From: Bradyrhizobium yuanmingense | Lineage (GTDB): Bacteria; Pseudomonadota; Alphaproteobacteria; Rhizobiales; Xanthobacteraceae | Reading direction: 5' to 3' | NCBI RefSeq assembly: GCF_900094575.1 | Contig: NZ_FMAE01000002.1 | Span: 248,001 to 312,000 of the forward strand | Length of the DNA stretch: 64,000 nucleotides | Shown here: in pieces, positions 1-10,169 of the stretch | Position numbering within the stretch: position 1 is the first letter of the stretch | Layout of the letters: each line of letters starts with the position of its first letter | The notes under the pieces: generated by a model | The model's database searches: none | The model's input: only the letters and a program-made list of their open reading frames with translations | What the model was told of the DNA's origin: nothing | Position numbers and translations under genes: made by a program

Positions 1-614
<614 letters not shown>

Positions 615-1556
615 ATGAAGCTGATCCGCCCCCTCGCCGCGCTCGCCCTCCTCGCCGTAACAGCGCTTCCGGCCTTCGCCGCCGACGTCGTTTTCCCACC
701 CGGCTTGCGTCTCGGCATGGTGCCGCTGATCGGCCTCAGCACGGCCAAGACCTTTCCGGGCTTCGAGAGCGAGGACGGCAACGTCAAGGTGCTGGTCACC
801 GAGCTGCCGCCGGCCGCCTATGGCGAGGTCGTGAGCGCCTTCAATTCCAATCCCGGCGGGACCGGCGGCGTCAAGCAGGACAAGGTCGAGACCCCCGCTG
901 GCCTTGCCTATTTCACCACCGAAAGCGGCAAGGCCGGCGATACCCCGGTGAAGCGGTATTCGATGATCGTGCCCGGCGCCGGCTTCTCCGGCTATGTCGC
1001 GGTACAGATCCCGGAGAATGCGACCAAGATCTACACGGACGAGGCGGTGCGACAGATGTTCGCGAGCGCCACCACCCGCAGGCAGGTCTCGGCCGAGGAG
1101 CAGATCGCGCTGCTGCCGTTCAAGATCACCGATCTCGCCGACTTCAAGGACATCAAGACCCTGGCACCGGGCTCGAGCATCATCCTGGCCGACGGCGATG
1201 AGAGCGTGGGCTACGAGGCGAGGCCGTTCATGATCCTCGGCCTGATCGGCGCCACCCCGCAAGCCGCCGACGACCGCGCCCGCTTCGCCCGGGAGGCGGC
1301 GCTCCAGATTCCCGGCGTGCGCGAGTCGCGCATCACCATGTCCGAGCCGATCCGCATCAACGGCCAGCAAGGCTTCGAGACCCGGATCGACGGCGTCAGC
1401 GGCAAGGACAAGGTCCCGGTGACGGTGGTGCAGTGGATCCGCTTCTCGAGCGGCGGCGCATCATTGCGCATCATCGCCAGCGCCCCGCGCGACCAATGGC
1501 AAGCCGCCTTCACCCGCTTCCGCACCGTACGCGACGGGATTCAGCCGAAGGGGTAG
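615..1556 (+). CDS. Exported protein of unknown function (313 aa)
   Basis: I do not recognise the family. The N-terminus MKLIRPLAALALLAVTALPAFA|AD is a clear Sec signal peptide with cleavage near residue 22, so the protein is probably periplasmic. The mature part has no cysteine pairs, no further membrane segment and no catalytic motif that I can name; it alternates short beta-like stretches with charged turns (for example the stretches around VTVVQWIRFSSGG and SLRIIASAPRDQW). An upstream in-frame GTG at 609 is possible, but ATG at 615 gives a normal signal peptide. The gene is divergent from dnaK and followed by a repeat fragment. Confidence 0.85.
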   Translation: MKLIRPLAALALLAVTALPAFAADVVFPPGLRLGMVPLIGLSTAKTFPGFESEDGNVKVLVTELPPAAYGEVVSAFNSNPGGTGGVKQDKVETPAGLAYFTTESGKAGDTPVKRYSMIVPGAGFSGYVAVQIPENATKIYTDEAVRQMFASATTRRQVSAEEQIALLPFKITDLADFKDIKTLAPGSSIILADGDESVGYEARPFMILGLIGATPQAADDRARFAREAALQIPGVRESRITMSEPIRINGQQGFETRIDGVSGKDKVPVTVVQWIRFSSGGASLRIIASAPRDQWQAAFTRFRTVRDGIQPKG

Positions 1557-1627
1557 GGCGAAGCCGGCGCTAATCGTGGTTGGTCGCAGTTTCACGAAGA
1601 ACCTTCGCCCAACTTCTCCCTGTGGTT

Positions 1628-1666
1628 ATGGATCCCGGGTTCGCGCTTTGCGCGCCCCGGGATGAC
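1628..1666. repeat. Half copy of palindromic repeat type A
   Basis: The stretch ATGGATCCCGGG...CCCCGGGATGACG forms a hairpin and matches the right half of the full copies at 2526-2651 and 59628-59754. It lies between two same-strand genes. Confidence 0.7.
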
Positions 1667-1725
1667 GGCGCTATGGGCTTGTCAGCCCACGCGCTGGACA
1701 GAACCCGCTGCATTTTCAGGCTTCT

Positions 1726-1739
1726 GTTCGTATACGAAC
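1726..1739. promoter_or_regulatory. 14-bp perfect palindrome upstream of the nicotinamidase gene
   Basis: GTTCGTATACGAAC is a perfect 14-bp palindrome ending 45 bases before the ATG at 1785. Its position and symmetry suit an operator for a dimeric repressor (TetR-type sites often look like this). No regulator gene is adjacent, so the binding protein is unknown. Confidence 0.45.
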
Positions 1740-1784
1740 GGACTAGGCTTCCTCCCGTTGGATCATCCTGGAGGGGAGGTAGAC

Positions 1785-2507
1785 ATGCTGGTTCGGCGAC
1801 AGGTCTTGGCAATGCTTGGAACGACGGCGCTGGCGACGCTCGCGCCAAGCGCGCTGTTCGCGGCCGCACCGATCAAGCCGGACGAAGCGTCCGCGCTGCT
1901 CGTGATCGACGTGCAGAACTGCTTCCTGCCGGGCGGGAGCCTCGCGGTGAAGGAAGGCGAGCAGGTGGTGCCGGTCATCAACAAGATCTCGAAGGCATTT
2001 GCGAATGTGGTGCTGACGCAGGACTGGCACACGCCGGGCCACGTTTCGTTTGCGTCGGTTCATTCCGGCAAGAAGCCGTTCGAAACGGTCGACCTGCCCT
2101 ACGGCAAGCAGGTGCTGTGGCCGGACCATTGCGTGCAGGGCACCGAGGGCGCGGCGCTGTCGAAGGACCTGTCGATCCCGCACGCCGAGCTCATCATCCG
2201 CAAGGGATTTCACAAGAACGTCGACAGCTATTCGGCCTTCCTCGAGGCCGACGGCAAGACCTCGACCGGGCTCGCCGGCTACCTGAGGGGCCGCAAGATC
2301 AAGCGCGTCTTCGTCGCTGGTCTTGCGACAGACTTCTGCGTCGCCTGGACCGCGCTCGACGGGCGCAAGGCGGGCTTCGAGGTCTATGTGGTGGAAGACG
2401 CCTGCCGCGGCATCGACACGCAGGGCTCGCTCGCCAAGGCCTGGGCCGACATGGCCAAGGCGGGCGTGAAGCGGATTCAGTCTGCGGATATCGCGGTGAG
2501 CGCGTAG
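1785..2507 (+). CDS. pncA: Nicotinamidase, apparently exported
   Basis: Isochorismatase-fold amidohydrolase that converts nicotinamide to nicotinate for NAD salvage. The PncA signature residues are visible: Asp42 in LLVIDVQNCF, the metal-site residues in TQDWHTPGH and WPDHCVQGT, the Lys in IIRKGFHKN and the nucleophilic Cys in ATDFCVAW. The 240-aa form from ATG at 1785 (preceded by GGGAGG) begins MLVRRQVLAMLGTTALATL...ALFAAA, a hydrophobic leader with twin arginines at 4-5 that looks like a Tat or Sec signal. Typical PncA is cytoplasmic and lacks this leader, so this copy is inferred to be periplasmic. A palindrome lies 45 bases upstream. Confidence 0.9.
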   Translation: MLVRRQVLAMLGTTALATLAPSALFAAAPIKPDEASALLVIDVQNCFLPGGSLAVKEGEQVVPVINKISKAFANVVLTQDWHTPGHVSFASVHSGKKPFETVDLPYGKQVLWPDHCVQGTEGAALSKDLSIPHAELIIRKGFHKNVDSYSAFLEADGKTSTGLAGYLRGRKIKRVFVAGLATDFCVAWTALDGRKAGFEVYVVEDACRGIDTQGSLAKAWADMAKAGVKRIQSADIAVSA

Positions 2508-2525
2508 GCGGCGCGCTATCCTTCC

Positions 2526-2651
2526 GTCATTCCGGGGCGCGCTTCAGCGCGAGCTATGGTGCGCAATTTGCGCACCTGAGAATCCATTGTGCGGTTGTCT
2601 CTGCTGTTCGATGGATTCCGGGTTCTCGACTTCGTCGAGCCCCGGAATGAC
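2526..2651. repeat. Palindromic repeat type A, full copy
   Basis: Begins GTCATTCCGGGGCGCG and ends CCCCGGAATGAC as an inverted terminal repeat, with internal hairpins (GGTGCGCAATTTGCGCACC). A second full copy is at 59628-59754. It fills the gap between the convergent pncA and grpE genes and may act as a bidirectional terminator. Confidence 0.85.
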
Positions 2652-2659
2652 GCCAACAC

Positions 2660-3277
2660 TCAGTTCGCCGCGCTGCTCGATTCGTTGTTGTTCGCCGCGG
2701 GCGCAGTCTTCGCGCCGCCCTTGGCGACGCCGACCAGCGCCGGGCGCAGCACGCGGTCACCGATGGTGTAGCCGGCCTGCATGATCTGCACCACGGTGCC
2801 CGACGGCACCGACGCGTCAGGCACTTCGTACATTGCCTGGTGGAAGTTCGGGTCGAACTTCTGGCCCTGAGGATCGAGCTTCTTCACGCCGTGTTTTTCC
2901 AGCGCGTTGAGCAGCGCGCGCTCCGTGAGCTCGACGCCCTCGATCAACGAGACCAGGCCGGGATCGGCCGCAGCACGCGCCTCCGCCGGAACGGCATCGA
3001 GTGCGCGCTGGAGATTGTCGGCGATGTCGAGCACGTCGCGCGCGAAGCCGGTGATGCCGTAGAGGCGGGCGTCGGCGACTTCCTTTGCGGTGCGCTTGCG
3101 CAAATTCTCCATCTCGGCCAGCGTCCGCAGCATGCGGTCGCGCGCTTCAGCCGCTTCCTTTTGCAGGGTTTCGACCGAACCCGGCTCGGGATCGTCGGGC
3201 ATGATGTAGGGTTTCGACACCACGGGCTCGCCGGTCGCTGCAGTCGTGTCTTGGGGTTGCCGGTCTTGCTCGGTCAT
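2660..3277 (-). CDS. grpE: Nucleotide exchange factor GrpE
   Basis: Cytoplasmic co-chaperone that releases ADP from DnaK. The 205-aa protein has an acidic disordered N-terminus (to about residue 35), a long helix with coiled-coil character ([31 protein letters not shown]), and the C-terminal beta domain with the signature [12 protein letters not shown]...[26 protein letters not shown]. Length and motifs are standard. It lies 94 bases downstream of hrcA on the same strand; a heat-shock-like promoter is visible in that gap. Confidence 0.97.
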   Translation of the reverse strand: MTEQDRQPQDTTAATGEPVVSKPYIMPDDPEPGSVETLQKEAAEARDRMLRTLAEMENLRKRTAKEVADARLYGITGFARDVLDIADNLQRALDAVPAEARAAADPGLVSLIEGVELTERALLNALEKHGVKKLDPQGQKFDPNFHQAMYEVPDASVPSGTVVQIMQAGYTIGDRVLRPALVGVAKGGAKTAPAANNNESSSAAN

Positions 3278-3316
3278 CGGCTCTGATCTCGAACTCGTTT
3301 CAGGGATGTTGGCCCG

Positions 3317-3346
3317 GATATCGTGCTTAAGCCCGCGAAAATCAAG
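3317..3346 (-). promoter_or_regulatory. Candidate RpoH (heat-shock) promoter for grpE
   Basis: On the minus strand CTTGATT (3346-3340) is followed after 16 bases by CGATATC (3323-3317), 40 bases before the grpE start. This resembles the CTTG...CCTATAT layout of alphaproteobacterial sigma-32 promoters. The match is partial. Confidence 0.35.
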
Positions 3347-3371
3347 CGCCCGTGATCGGCAGAAAGGCCGG

Positions 3372-4460
3372 TCAGCCCCCCAACAGGCGGCTGACGATGC
3401 GGGCGGCGTAGTCCACGGTCGGGATCACGCGGGCATAATTCAGCCGCGTCGGGCCGATCACGCCGAGAACGCCGACGATGTGGCCGGCGGCATCCCGATA
3501 GGGCGAGATGATGGTGGAGGACCCCGACAGCGAGAACAGCTTGTTCTCACTGCCGATGAAGATGCGCACGCCTTCGGCGGTCTCGGCCCGGCCGAGCAGA
3601 TCGATCACGCCGCGCTTGGTCTCGAGGTCGTCGAACAACAGGCGAACCCGCTCCAGATCCTCCAGCGCGTGCAGATCTTCGAGCAGATTGGCGTGACCGC
3701 GGACGATGAGCTGACGGTCCTCGCTCTCGCCGCCGGACCAGCTGGCGATGCCGGCCGAGATCACTTTCTGTGTCAGCTGATCGAGCTCGGCACGGGCCTC
3801 GCCGAGTGCGGTCTCGAGCTCGAGCCGCGCCTCGGCCAAGGTGCGGCCGCGGATCCGCGCATTGAGGAAATTGCCGGCCTCTGTCAGAGCCGAAGAGGGA
3901 ACTCCGGGCGGCAGCGTCAACACGCGGTTTTCAACCTGGCCGTCTTCGCCGACCAGGATCACCAGCGCTTTTTCCGGTTCCAGGCGGACGAATTCGATGT
4001 GCTTCAGCCGCGCATTGGATTTCGGCGTCAGCACGACGGCGGCGGCCCGGGTCAGGCCGGAGAGCCGCATCAAGGCCTGGTCCAGCGCCGCCTCGACCGA
4101 TTGCGCCTCGCCGACGGACGAGAGCTGGCTCTGGATCGCCTGCCGCTCGGCCTCGTTGAGGTCGCCGACCTGCATCAGGGCATCGACGAAGAAGCGCAGG
4201 CCCAGTTCCGTCGGCAGCCGGCCGGCGGAGGTGTGCGGGGCATAGATCAGGCCGAGCTGTTCCAGATCGGCCATGACGTTGCGCACAGATGCCGGCGACA
4301 GCGGCATCGCAATCAGGCGGGAAATGTTGCGCGAGCCGACCGGCTCACCGGTCGCGAGATAGCTTTCGACAATTTGACGAAAGATGTCGCGGGAACGCTC
4401 GTTGAGCTGGGCAAGGCCTGCGCGCGGCGCGATCAGATGGATCGGATCGTGATGGGCCAC
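3372..4460 (-). CDS. hrcA: Heat-inducible transcription repressor HrcA
   Basis: Represses class I heat-shock genes by binding CIRCE operators. From GTG at 4460 the protein is 362 aa, the normal length. Its N-terminal winged helix includes [26 protein letters not shown] and [18 protein letters not shown]; the C-terminal part has the typical [44 protein letters not shown] longer in-frame reading to 4580 has no family support. No CIRCE repeat (TTAGCACTC-N9-GAGTGCTAA) is visible near hrcA, grpE or dnaK here, so its targets, probably groESL, lie outside the window. It is divergent from rph. Confidence 0.97.
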   Translation of the reverse strand: MAHHDPIHLIAPRAGLAQLNERSRDIFRQIVESYLATGEPVGSRNISRLIAMPLSPASVRNVMADLEQLGLIYAPHTSAGRLPTELGLRFFVDALMQVGDLNEAERQAIQSQLSSVGEAQSVEAALDQALMRLSGLTRAAAVVLTPKSNARLKHIEFVRLEPEKALVILVGEDGQVENRVLTLPPGVPSSALTEAGNFLNARIRGRTLAEARLELETALGEARAELDQLTQKVISAGIASWSGGESEDRQLIVRGHANLLEDLHALEDLERVRLLFDDLETKRGVIDLLGRAETAEGVRIFIGSENKLFSLSGSSTIISPYRDAAGHIVGVLGVIGPTRLNYARVIPTVDYAARIVSRLLGG

Positions 4461-4628
4461 AGACGGTAACTCCTCTCGGATCCTTATAATTTGTCCATCC
4501 GGGCCGCGTCTGACAAGCGTGGCGTTTGCGGGCCGACGGTCAGGGGGTGAATAAGCCCTTGCCGCCCACCCCCGCCCCACCTACAAGCACCGCGAACAGC
4601 CTATTCCCGTGAGTTTTGGAGATTTCCC

Positions 4629-5342
4629 ATGCGGCCAAGCCGCCGTGCGCCCGACGAATTGCGCCCCGTGACGCTGGAGCGCGGCGTGGTCAAATATGCG
4701 GAAGGCTCGTGCCTCGTTAAATTCGGCGACACCCATGTGCTGGTCACCGCCACACTGGAGGATCGCCTGCCGCCGTGGCTGAAGGGGCAGGGCCGCGGCT
4801 GGGTCACCGCCGAATACGGCATGCTGCCGCGCGCGACCTCCGAACGCACCCGCCGCGAGGCCTCCGCCGGCAAGCAGAGCGGCCGCACCGTCGAGATCCA
4901 GCGCCTGATCGGCCGCTCGCTTCGCACCATCGTCGATCTCGAAGCTCTTGGCGAGCGCCAGATCACGGTCGATTGCGACGTGCTCCAGGCCGACGGCGGC
5001 ACGCGCACGGCCTCGATCACCGGCGCCTGGGTCGCGCTTGCCGATTGCCTCAACTGGATGAAGGCGCGCAACATGGTGAAGGCCAACGTGATGCGCGACA
5101 ACGTCGCCGCGATCTCCTGCGGCATCTACAACGGCACGCCGGTGCTCGATCTCGACTATGCCGAGGATTCGGAAGCCGAGACCGACGCCAATTTCGTCAT
5201 GACCGGCGATGGCCGCATCATCGAGGTGCAGGGCACCGCGGAACGCGAGCCGTTCACGCAGGACGAGTTCCTGAAGCTGATCGCCCTGGCGCAGAAGGGC
5301 ATTGCGCGTCTGGTGGACTTGCAGAAACTGGCCGTGGCGTAG
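4629..5342 (+). CDS. rph: Ribonuclease PH
   Basis: Phosphorolytic 3'-5' exoribonuclease that trims tRNA 3' ends in the cytoplasm. The 237-aa protein starts [42 protein letters not shown] and contains the RNase PH motifs [24 protein letters not shown], the RRE stretch and [22 protein letters not shown] precedes the ATG by 9 bases. Divergent from hrcA and 11 bases before rdgB, an arrangement common in alphaproteobacteria. Confidence 0.98.
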   Translation: MRPSRRAPDELRPVTLERGVVKYAEGSCLVKFGDTHVLVTATLEDRLPPWLKGQGRGWVTAEYGMLPRATSERTRREASAGKQSGRTVEIQRLIGRSLRTIVDLEALGERQITVDCDVLQADGGTRTASITGAWVALADCLNWMKARNMVKANVMRDNVAAISCGIYNGTPVLDLDYAEDSEAETDANFVMTGDGRIIEVQGTAEREPFTQDEFLKLIALAQKGIARLVDLQKLAVA

Positions 5343-5353
5343 TCAATAGGCCC

Positions 5354-5989
5354 ATGCACCGCCGAATCACCGACAAGCTCGTCATCGCCACCCACAATCC
5401 CGGCAAGCTCGCCGAGATGAGGGAGCTGCTCGCGCCGTACGGGATCGAGGCGGTGTCGGCCGGCGAGCTCGGCCTAGACGAGCCCGAGGAAACCGGCAAC
5501 GATTTCCGCAGCAACGCCGCGATCAAGGCGGTCGCCGCAGCGCAGGCGACCAAGCTGCCCTCCTTCGCCGACGATTCCGGCATCGTGGTCGATGCGCTCG
5601 ATGGCGCGCCGGGAATCTACAGCGCGCGCTGGGCCGGCCCGACCAAGGATTTCAAGGCGGCGATGGCGCAGATCGAGCGCCTGCTGCAGGAGCGCGGCGC
5701 CACCACGCCGGACAAGCGCAAGGCCCACTTCGTCTCCGCGCTTTGCGTGGCCTGGCCCGACGATCATCGCGAGGAGGTCGAGGCGCGCGTCGACGGCACG
5801 CTGATCTGGCCACCGCGCGGCACGGCCGGCTTCGGCTACGACCCGATGTTCCTGCCGGACGGGCACAGCCGCACCTTCGGCGAGATGACCAGCATCGAGA
5901 AGCACGGCCTGCCGCCACTTGGCCTCGGCCTGTCGCACCGCGCCCGCGCTTTTCGGAAACTGGCGGAGATCTGCCTTGAGCCGCGCTAA
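5354..5989 (+). CDS. rdgB: dITP/XTP pyrophosphatase (RdgB/HAM1)
   Basis: Hydrolyses non-canonical purine triphosphates (dITP, XTP) to monophosphates, keeping them out of DNA. The 211-aa protein shows the family motifs [14 protein letters not shown] at the N-terminus, [26 protein letters not shown] in the middle and [14 protein letters not shown] near the C-terminus. ATG at 5354 follows rph closely. Its last 14 bases overlap the inferred TTG start of hemW, suggesting an rph-rdgB-hemW operon. Confidence 0.98.
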   Translation: MHRRITDKLVIATHNPGKLAEMRELLAPYGIEAVSAGELGLDEPEETGNDFRSNAAIKAVAAAQATKLPSFADDSGIVVDALDGAPGIYSARWAGPTKDFKAAMAQIERLLQERGATTPDKRKAHFVSALCVAWPDDHREEVEARVDGTLIWPPRGTAGFGYDPMFLPDGHSRTFGEMTSIEKHGLPPLGLGLSHRARAFRKLAEICLEPR

Positions 5990-7133
5990 CAAGGATGCGT
6001 TTGGCGTCTATGTGCACTGGCCGTTCTGCCTGTCGAAGTGCCCCTATTGCGACTTCAACAGCCATGTCCGCCATGCCGCGATCGACGAGACGCGCTTCGC
6101 CGCCGCCTTCGCGCGTGAGATCGCAACGACCGCCGAGCGCGCGCCCGGCCGCGAGGTCACCTCGATCTTCCTCGGCGGCGGCACGCCGTCACTGATGCAG
6201 CCCGCCACCGTCGGCGCGGTGTTAGACGCGATCGGCAAGCACTGGACCGTCGCAGGCGACGTCGAGGTAACGCTGGAAGCGAACCCGACCAGCGTCGAAG
6301 CCACGCGCTTTGCCGGTTATCGCATCGCCGGCGTCAACCGCGTCTCGCTGGGCGTGCAGGCGCTCGACGACGCCTCGCTCAAAGCGCTCGGCCGCATGCA
6401 CAGCGCGCGCGAAGCGCTCGATGCCGTCGCCATCGCGCGCCGCGCGTTCGACCGCTATTCGTTCGACCTGATCTACGCCCGCCCCGACCAGACGCCGGCG
6501 ATGTGGGCGGGCGAGCTGCGGCACGCCATCGATGAAGCGGCCGAGCATCTGTCGCTCTATCAATTGACGATCGAGGAAGGCACGCCCTTCTTCGGCCTGC
6601 ACCAGGCCGGCAAGCTGAAGACGCCGGACGAAGCGGTCGCCCGCGCGCTCTACGACGTCACGCAGGAGACCTGCGACAAGCTCGGGCTGCCCGCCTACGA
6701 GATCTCCAATCACGCGCGGCGCGGCGCCGAATGCCGGCACAATCTGGTGTACTGGCGCGGCGAGGAATATGCCGGCATCGGCCCGGGCGCACATGGCCGT
6801 CTCGACATCGACGGCGTGCGCCACGCCACCGCCACCGAGAAGCGTCCCGAGGCCTGGCTGATGCGGGTCGAGACCAACGGCGACGGTGTCGTCAGCGACG
6901 AGCTCCTCAACAGCGAGGAGCGCGCCGACGAATTCCTGCTGATGGGTTTGCGTCTCGCCGAAGGCATCGATCCCGAGCGCTACAAGGCCCTCGCCGGCCG
7001 CCCGCTCGACCCCCGCCGCATCGCGCTCTTGCGCGAGGAAGGCGCGATCACCGTGGATGCGACGGGACGGCTGCGCGTGACCAGCAGCGGTTTTCCGGTG
7101 CTGGATGCCGTGGTCGCGGATTTGGCGGCTTAG
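5976..7133 (+). CDS. hemW: Heme chaperone HemW (radical SAM, coproporphyrinogen oxidase-like)
   Basis: Radical SAM protein that binds heme and delivers it to acceptor proteins; long misannotated as an oxygen-independent coproporphyrinogen III oxidase. The radical SAM cluster motif CLSKCPYC (CxxxCxxC) is near the N-terminus in [18 protein letters not shown], followed by [10 protein letters not shown] and the HemW C-terminal domain. I chose TTG at 5976 ([15 protein letters not shown], 385 aa) because it begins just before the conserved block and overlaps rdgB; an ATG at 5919 would add 19 residues read from rdgB sequence. Confidence 0.92.
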   Translation: MSRANKDAFGVYVHWPFCLSKCPYCDFNSHVRHAAIDETRFAAAFAREIATTAERAPGREVTSIFLGGGTPSLMQPATVGAVLDAIGKHWTVAGDVEVTLEANPTSVEATRFAGYRIAGVNRVSLGVQALDDASLKALGRMHSAREALDAVAIARRAFDRYSFDLIYARPDQTPAMWAGELRHAIDEAAEHLSLYQLTIEEGTPFFGLHQAGKLKTPDEAVARALYDVTQETCDKLGLPAYEISNHARRGAECRHNLVYWRGEEYAGIGPGAHGRLDIDGVRHATATEKRPEAWLMRVETNGDGVVSDELLNSEERADEFLLMGLRLAEGIDPERYKALAGRPLDPRRIALLREEGAITVDATGRLRVTSSGFPVLDAVVADLAA

Positions 7134-7140
7134 CGGATCT

Positions 7141-7227
7141 CGTAGCCCGGATGGAGCGTAGCGCAATCCGGGACGGTCTCACCGCGTGGACAGAACCCGG
7201 ATTACGCTGCGCTCCATCCGGGCTACG
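7141..7227. repeat. Palindromic repeat type B
   Basis: CGTAGCCCGGATGGAGCG at the left end is inverted as CGCTCCATCCGGGCTACG at the right end, with a nested pair AATCCGGG / CCCGGATT. It sits between the convergent hemW and LpoA-like genes, where it could fold as a terminator. Confidence 0.8.
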
Positions 7228-7233
7228 AAACCA

Positions 7234-8466
7234 TTACGCCCCAAAGCTCTTCGGCGAGCCCGCCACCGCAACGCCGCCGCCTTGCGTCACCTTCATCACG
7301 GCAAGTCCGCGTTCATTCGTGCCATCAGCACGGAAGCGGAACAGGCCGTCGATGCCGGCGAAGCCTGAGGGGTTGGTGAGCACGTCGGAGGAGAAGCGCT
7401 GGCCGCCTTGCGTGCGCGCCAGCGCGGCAACGAGCGCGACCGCGTCATAGGAAAGGGTCGCGGTGCGGATCGGCTCGGCGCCGTATTTCGTGCGGTAGCG
7501 GCCGGAGAAGGCGCGGAAGCCGGCCGGATCGGGCGCGGCGTAAAGGCCGCCCTGCAGCGCGGCGCTGGCATAGACGCGCGGATTGTCCCACAGGCCGGTG
7601 CCGAGCAGCTGGATGTTGCGCAGGTTCGCGCCCGCGGCCGTCATCGCATCCGCCACTGACACGACGGCATCGCCGTCATCGGCAATGAATAGCGCGTCCG
7701 CACTGCCGAGCTGCTGCGCCACGGTGCGCGCGGGCGTGGCGCGATCGGCACCGTATTTCTCGAACGCAACGATGCGCCCGCCGCGCCGCGGCACCGCCGC
7801 CTTCACCGCGGCCTCGACGACATTGCCATAGGCGTTGTCGGGCACCAGCACCGCGACGGAGCGCTTTCCGATGCCGGCGGAATATTCGACGATGCGGTTG
7901 ACGTCGGACTCCGGCAGGAACGAGAGCAGATAGACGCCGCGTCCGGCGATGCTGGAATCGGTCGAGAAGGCGATGACGGAAATGCCGCGCGTGCGCGCGA
8001 CCTGCGCCACCGCCGGCACCGATTGCGCGAACAGCGGCCCGAGGATGATCTCGGCACCCTCGTCGACCGCCTGCTGCGCGCCGGCCTGCGCGCCTTGCGG
8101 GCTGCCATTGTCGTCCTTGATCAGGAGCTGGATGTTCGGGTTCTGGAACTCGGCCAGCGCCATCTCGGCGGCGTTGCGCATCGATTGCGCGGCGAGCCCG
8201 GCATTGCCGGCCCCGGAGAGCGGCAGGATCAGGCCGACCTTCACGCCGCCGGTGCCGGCGGTCGTCGCCTGCTGCTGCGGGCCTGCCGGCTGAGCCGGCG
8301 GCGCGGAGCTCGAGAACGGGTTGGAGAACTGGCTGAGGCTTTGCTGCACGCCGGCGCAGGCCGACAGCACGGGCGCGCCGAGCAACAGGCCGAGCGCAGT
8401 CCGCCGGGTCGCCCCTGGCGATCGGGATCCCGGAAGGTGAGACTTTGGATGACGCGGGCCGACCAT
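7234..8466 (-). CDS. LpoA-like lipoprotein, penicillin-binding protein activator family
   Basis: Predicted outer-membrane lipoprotein with a type I periplasmic-binding (Peripla_BP) fold. From ATG at 8466 (410 aa) it has a basic N-terminus and the lipobox LSAC in GLLLGAPVLSACAGVQ, then a Pro/Gln/Ala-rich linker, then VGLILPLSGAGNAGLAAQSMRNAAEMAL, characteristic of LivK-like and LpoA C-terminal domains. The E. coli relative LpoA activates PBP1A and is encoded beside rsmI and yraN; the same neighbours lie here, divergently. The LpoA TPR-like N-domain is absent, so activation of a PBP is inferred. A branched-chain amino-acid binding protein is less likely because no ABC genes are nearby. Confidence 0.82.
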   Translation of the reverse strand: MVGPRHPKSHLPGSRSPGATRRTALGLLLGAPVLSACAGVQQSLSQFSNPFSSSAPPAQPAGPQQQATTAGTGGVKVGLILPLSGAGNAGLAAQSMRNAAEMALAEFQNPNIQLLIKDDNGSPQGAQAGAQQAVDEGAEIILGPLFAQSVPAVAQVARTRGISVIAFSTDSSIAGRGVYLLSFLPESDVNRIVEYSAGIGKRSVAVLVPDNAYGNVVEAAVKAAVPRRGGRIVAFEKYGADRATPARTVAQQLGSADALFIADDGDAVVSVADAMTAAGANLRNIQLLGTGLWDNPRVYASAALQGGLYAAPDPAGFRAFSGRYRTKYGAEPIRTATLSYDAVALVAALARTQGGQRFSSDVLTNPSGFAGIDGLFRFRADGTNERGLAVMKVTQGGGVAVAGSPKSFGA

Positions 8467-8820
8467 GGCAGCTTCTCTTCCGACCCGCCGTCGCCGGCTG
8501 ATCACGACATTGCTTTCCGCGACGGGGGGCCGCGGATTCAGGCAGTGTGTCGGCAAATAGTTAACCAAAACAAAAGGATAACAACCGCTTAACGCGGCCG
8601 CAATCCCGTCCCGGCAGCTCTTCGCCGTCACTCATTCACCCATCAAGGCGGCGTTTCCGTCGCGAATATGGCGCGAGGGCCCCTACTGCCTCCCGGCGCG
8701 ATCTCGACCGATCACATTCCCGTCCGTTCCTCGCCCCTCACCTGGATACGATCTTTGGGCACGATCTTTTTCGGCGAGCCGGTTCCCAGCCTTAGCGATC
8801 GTGCCTAAGTTGGCTCCATT
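8467..8820. other. Divergent intergenic region between the LpoA-like gene and rsmI
   Basis: 354 bases without a credible gene. An AT-rich block at about 8555-8595 (GTTAACCAAAACAAAAGG, then GGATAAC and CTTAAC) is the most likely promoter area. No clear operator seen. Confidence 0.4.
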
Positions 8821-9771
8821 ATGCGCGCAAAGCCGGCCCCGATAAATACGCCTGAAGCTCAAGACGCCGCCTCGCGCGGTTTCTCCATCGATGCCCATCG
8901 GCTCGCGGCGCCGAAGGCCGCGCCGGGCCTCCATCTGGTCGCGACCCCGATCGGCAATCTCGGCGACATCACCCTGCGGGCGCTGCAGACGCTCGCCGGC
9001 GTCGACGTCATCGCCTGTGAGGACACCCGCATCACGCGCCGCCTGACCGAGCGCTATGCGATCACGGCCCAGCTCAAGCCATATCACGAGCACAATGCGG
9101 AGGCCGCGCGTCCAAAAATCCTCGAGGCCCTCGGACAGGGTGGCTCGGTCGCGCTGGTGTCGGACGCCGGCACGCCGCTGATCTCCGATCCCGGCTTCAA
9201 GCTGGTGCGCGAGGTCTGCGCCGCCGGCCATGCGGTGTATGCGCTGCCCGGCCCGTCCTCGGTGCTGACCGCGCTGTCGGTCGCCGCGCTGCCGACCGAC
9301 CGCTTTTTCTTCGAAGGCTTCTTGCCGGCGAAATCAGCCGCGCGGCGCAGACGTCTTACCGAGCTCGCCCGCATCGACGCGACGCTGGTGATGTTCGAGT
9401 CAGGCAACCGCGTGCAGGATACGCTGGCCGATCTCGCCGAGATCATGGGACCACGCGAGGCCGCGATCTGCCGCGAGCTGACCAAGCTGCATGAGGAGAT
9501 TTCGCGCGCAACGCTGAGCGAGCTGGCGCGCGAGGCTGCAACGCTGGAGACACGCGGCGAATTCGTGCTGGTGATCGCTCCGCCCGCGGCCGACGCCGAG
9601 GTTCTGACATCGGACGCGCTCGATAGTCTGTTGCGCGAGCAGCTTGCCGCGCACAGCGTCAAGGATGCCGTGGCGCACGCGGTCGCGTTGTCGGGCCGTC
9701 CGCGCCGCGAGGTCTATGCCCGCGCGCTCGAGCTCGCAAAGGACTCGCGGGACAGCGATGGCGAAGACTGA
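8821..9771 (+). CDS. rsmI: 16S rRNA (cytidine1402-2'-O)-methyltransferase RsmI
   Basis: Uses SAM to 2'-O-methylate C1402 in the ribosomal P site. The 316-aa protein has the tetrapyrrole-methylase fold signatures [29 protein letters not shown], and [17 protein letters not shown], followed by [14 protein letters not shown]. An N-terminal extension of about 37 residues precedes the core. Its end overlaps the start of the YraN gene by 14 bases, so the two are translationally linked. Confidence 0.98.
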   Translation: MRAKPAPINTPEAQDAASRGFSIDAHRLAAPKAAPGLHLVATPIGNLGDITLRALQTLAGVDVIACEDTRITRRLTERYAITAQLKPYHEHNAEAARPKILEALGQGGSVALVSDAGTPLISDPGFKLVREVCAAGHAVYALPGPSSVLTALSVAALPTDRFFFEGFLPAKSAARRRRLTELARIDATLVMFESGNRVQDTLADLAEIMGPREAAICRELTKLHEEISRATLSELAREAATLETRGEFVLVIAPPAADAEVLTSDALDSLLREQLAAHSVKDAVAHAVALSGRPRREVYARALELAKDSRDSDGED

Positions 9772-10159
9772 GATTCCTGCGGAACCGAAGGTCGCGTCGC
9801 CCGAGCGCGTCGCAGCGTTCCAGACCGGTCTTTCCGCGGAGAGCCGTGCCGCCGCCTACCTCATGGCCAAGGGCTACCGCATTCTCGCCAAACGTTACCG
9901 CACCCCGCATGGCGAGATCGACATCGTGGCGCGGCGCCGCAACCTGATCGCCTTCGTCGAGGTCAAGGCCCGCGCCACGCTGGACGAGGCCGCATTCGCC
10001 GTGACGCCGCGCCAGCAGCAGCGCATCATCGACGCCGCCCAAGGCTGGCTCGCAGCGCATCCCGAGCATGCCGAATTCGAATTGCGATTCGACGCCATGC
10101 TGATTGCGCCGCGCTCGCTTCCGCGCCATGTGTTGGCGGCATTCGACGCCTCGACCTGA
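9758..10159 (+). CDS. YraN family protein (UPF0102), putative endonuclease-fold
   Basis: Small protein of unsettled function with a Holliday-junction-resolvase-like (PD-(D/E)XK) fold. From ATG at 9758 it has 133 residues and contains the family block [46 protein letters not shown], where E-ID-(x)n-EVK matches the nuclease motif. It overlaps rsmI and precedes gshB by 10 bases, forming an rsmI-yraN-gshB operon. No specific reaction should be assigned. Confidence 0.93.
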   Translation: MAKTEIPAEPKVASPERVAAFQTGLSAESRAAAYLMAKGYRILAKRYRTPHGEIDIVARRRNLIAFVEVKARATLDEAAFAVTPRQQQRIIDAAQGWLAAHPEHAEFELRFDAMLIAPRSLPRHVLAAFDAST

Positions 10160-10169
10160 AAGGCAGCCC

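Noticed and set aside
3246..4469. 407-codon plus-strand frame opposite hrcA
   Set aside because: No plausible protein features; hrcA is complete on the other strand.
4461..4628. CIRCE operator expected near hrcA
   Set aside because: No TTAGCACTC-N9-GAGTGCTAA-like repeat is visible here or upstream of grpE or dnaK.
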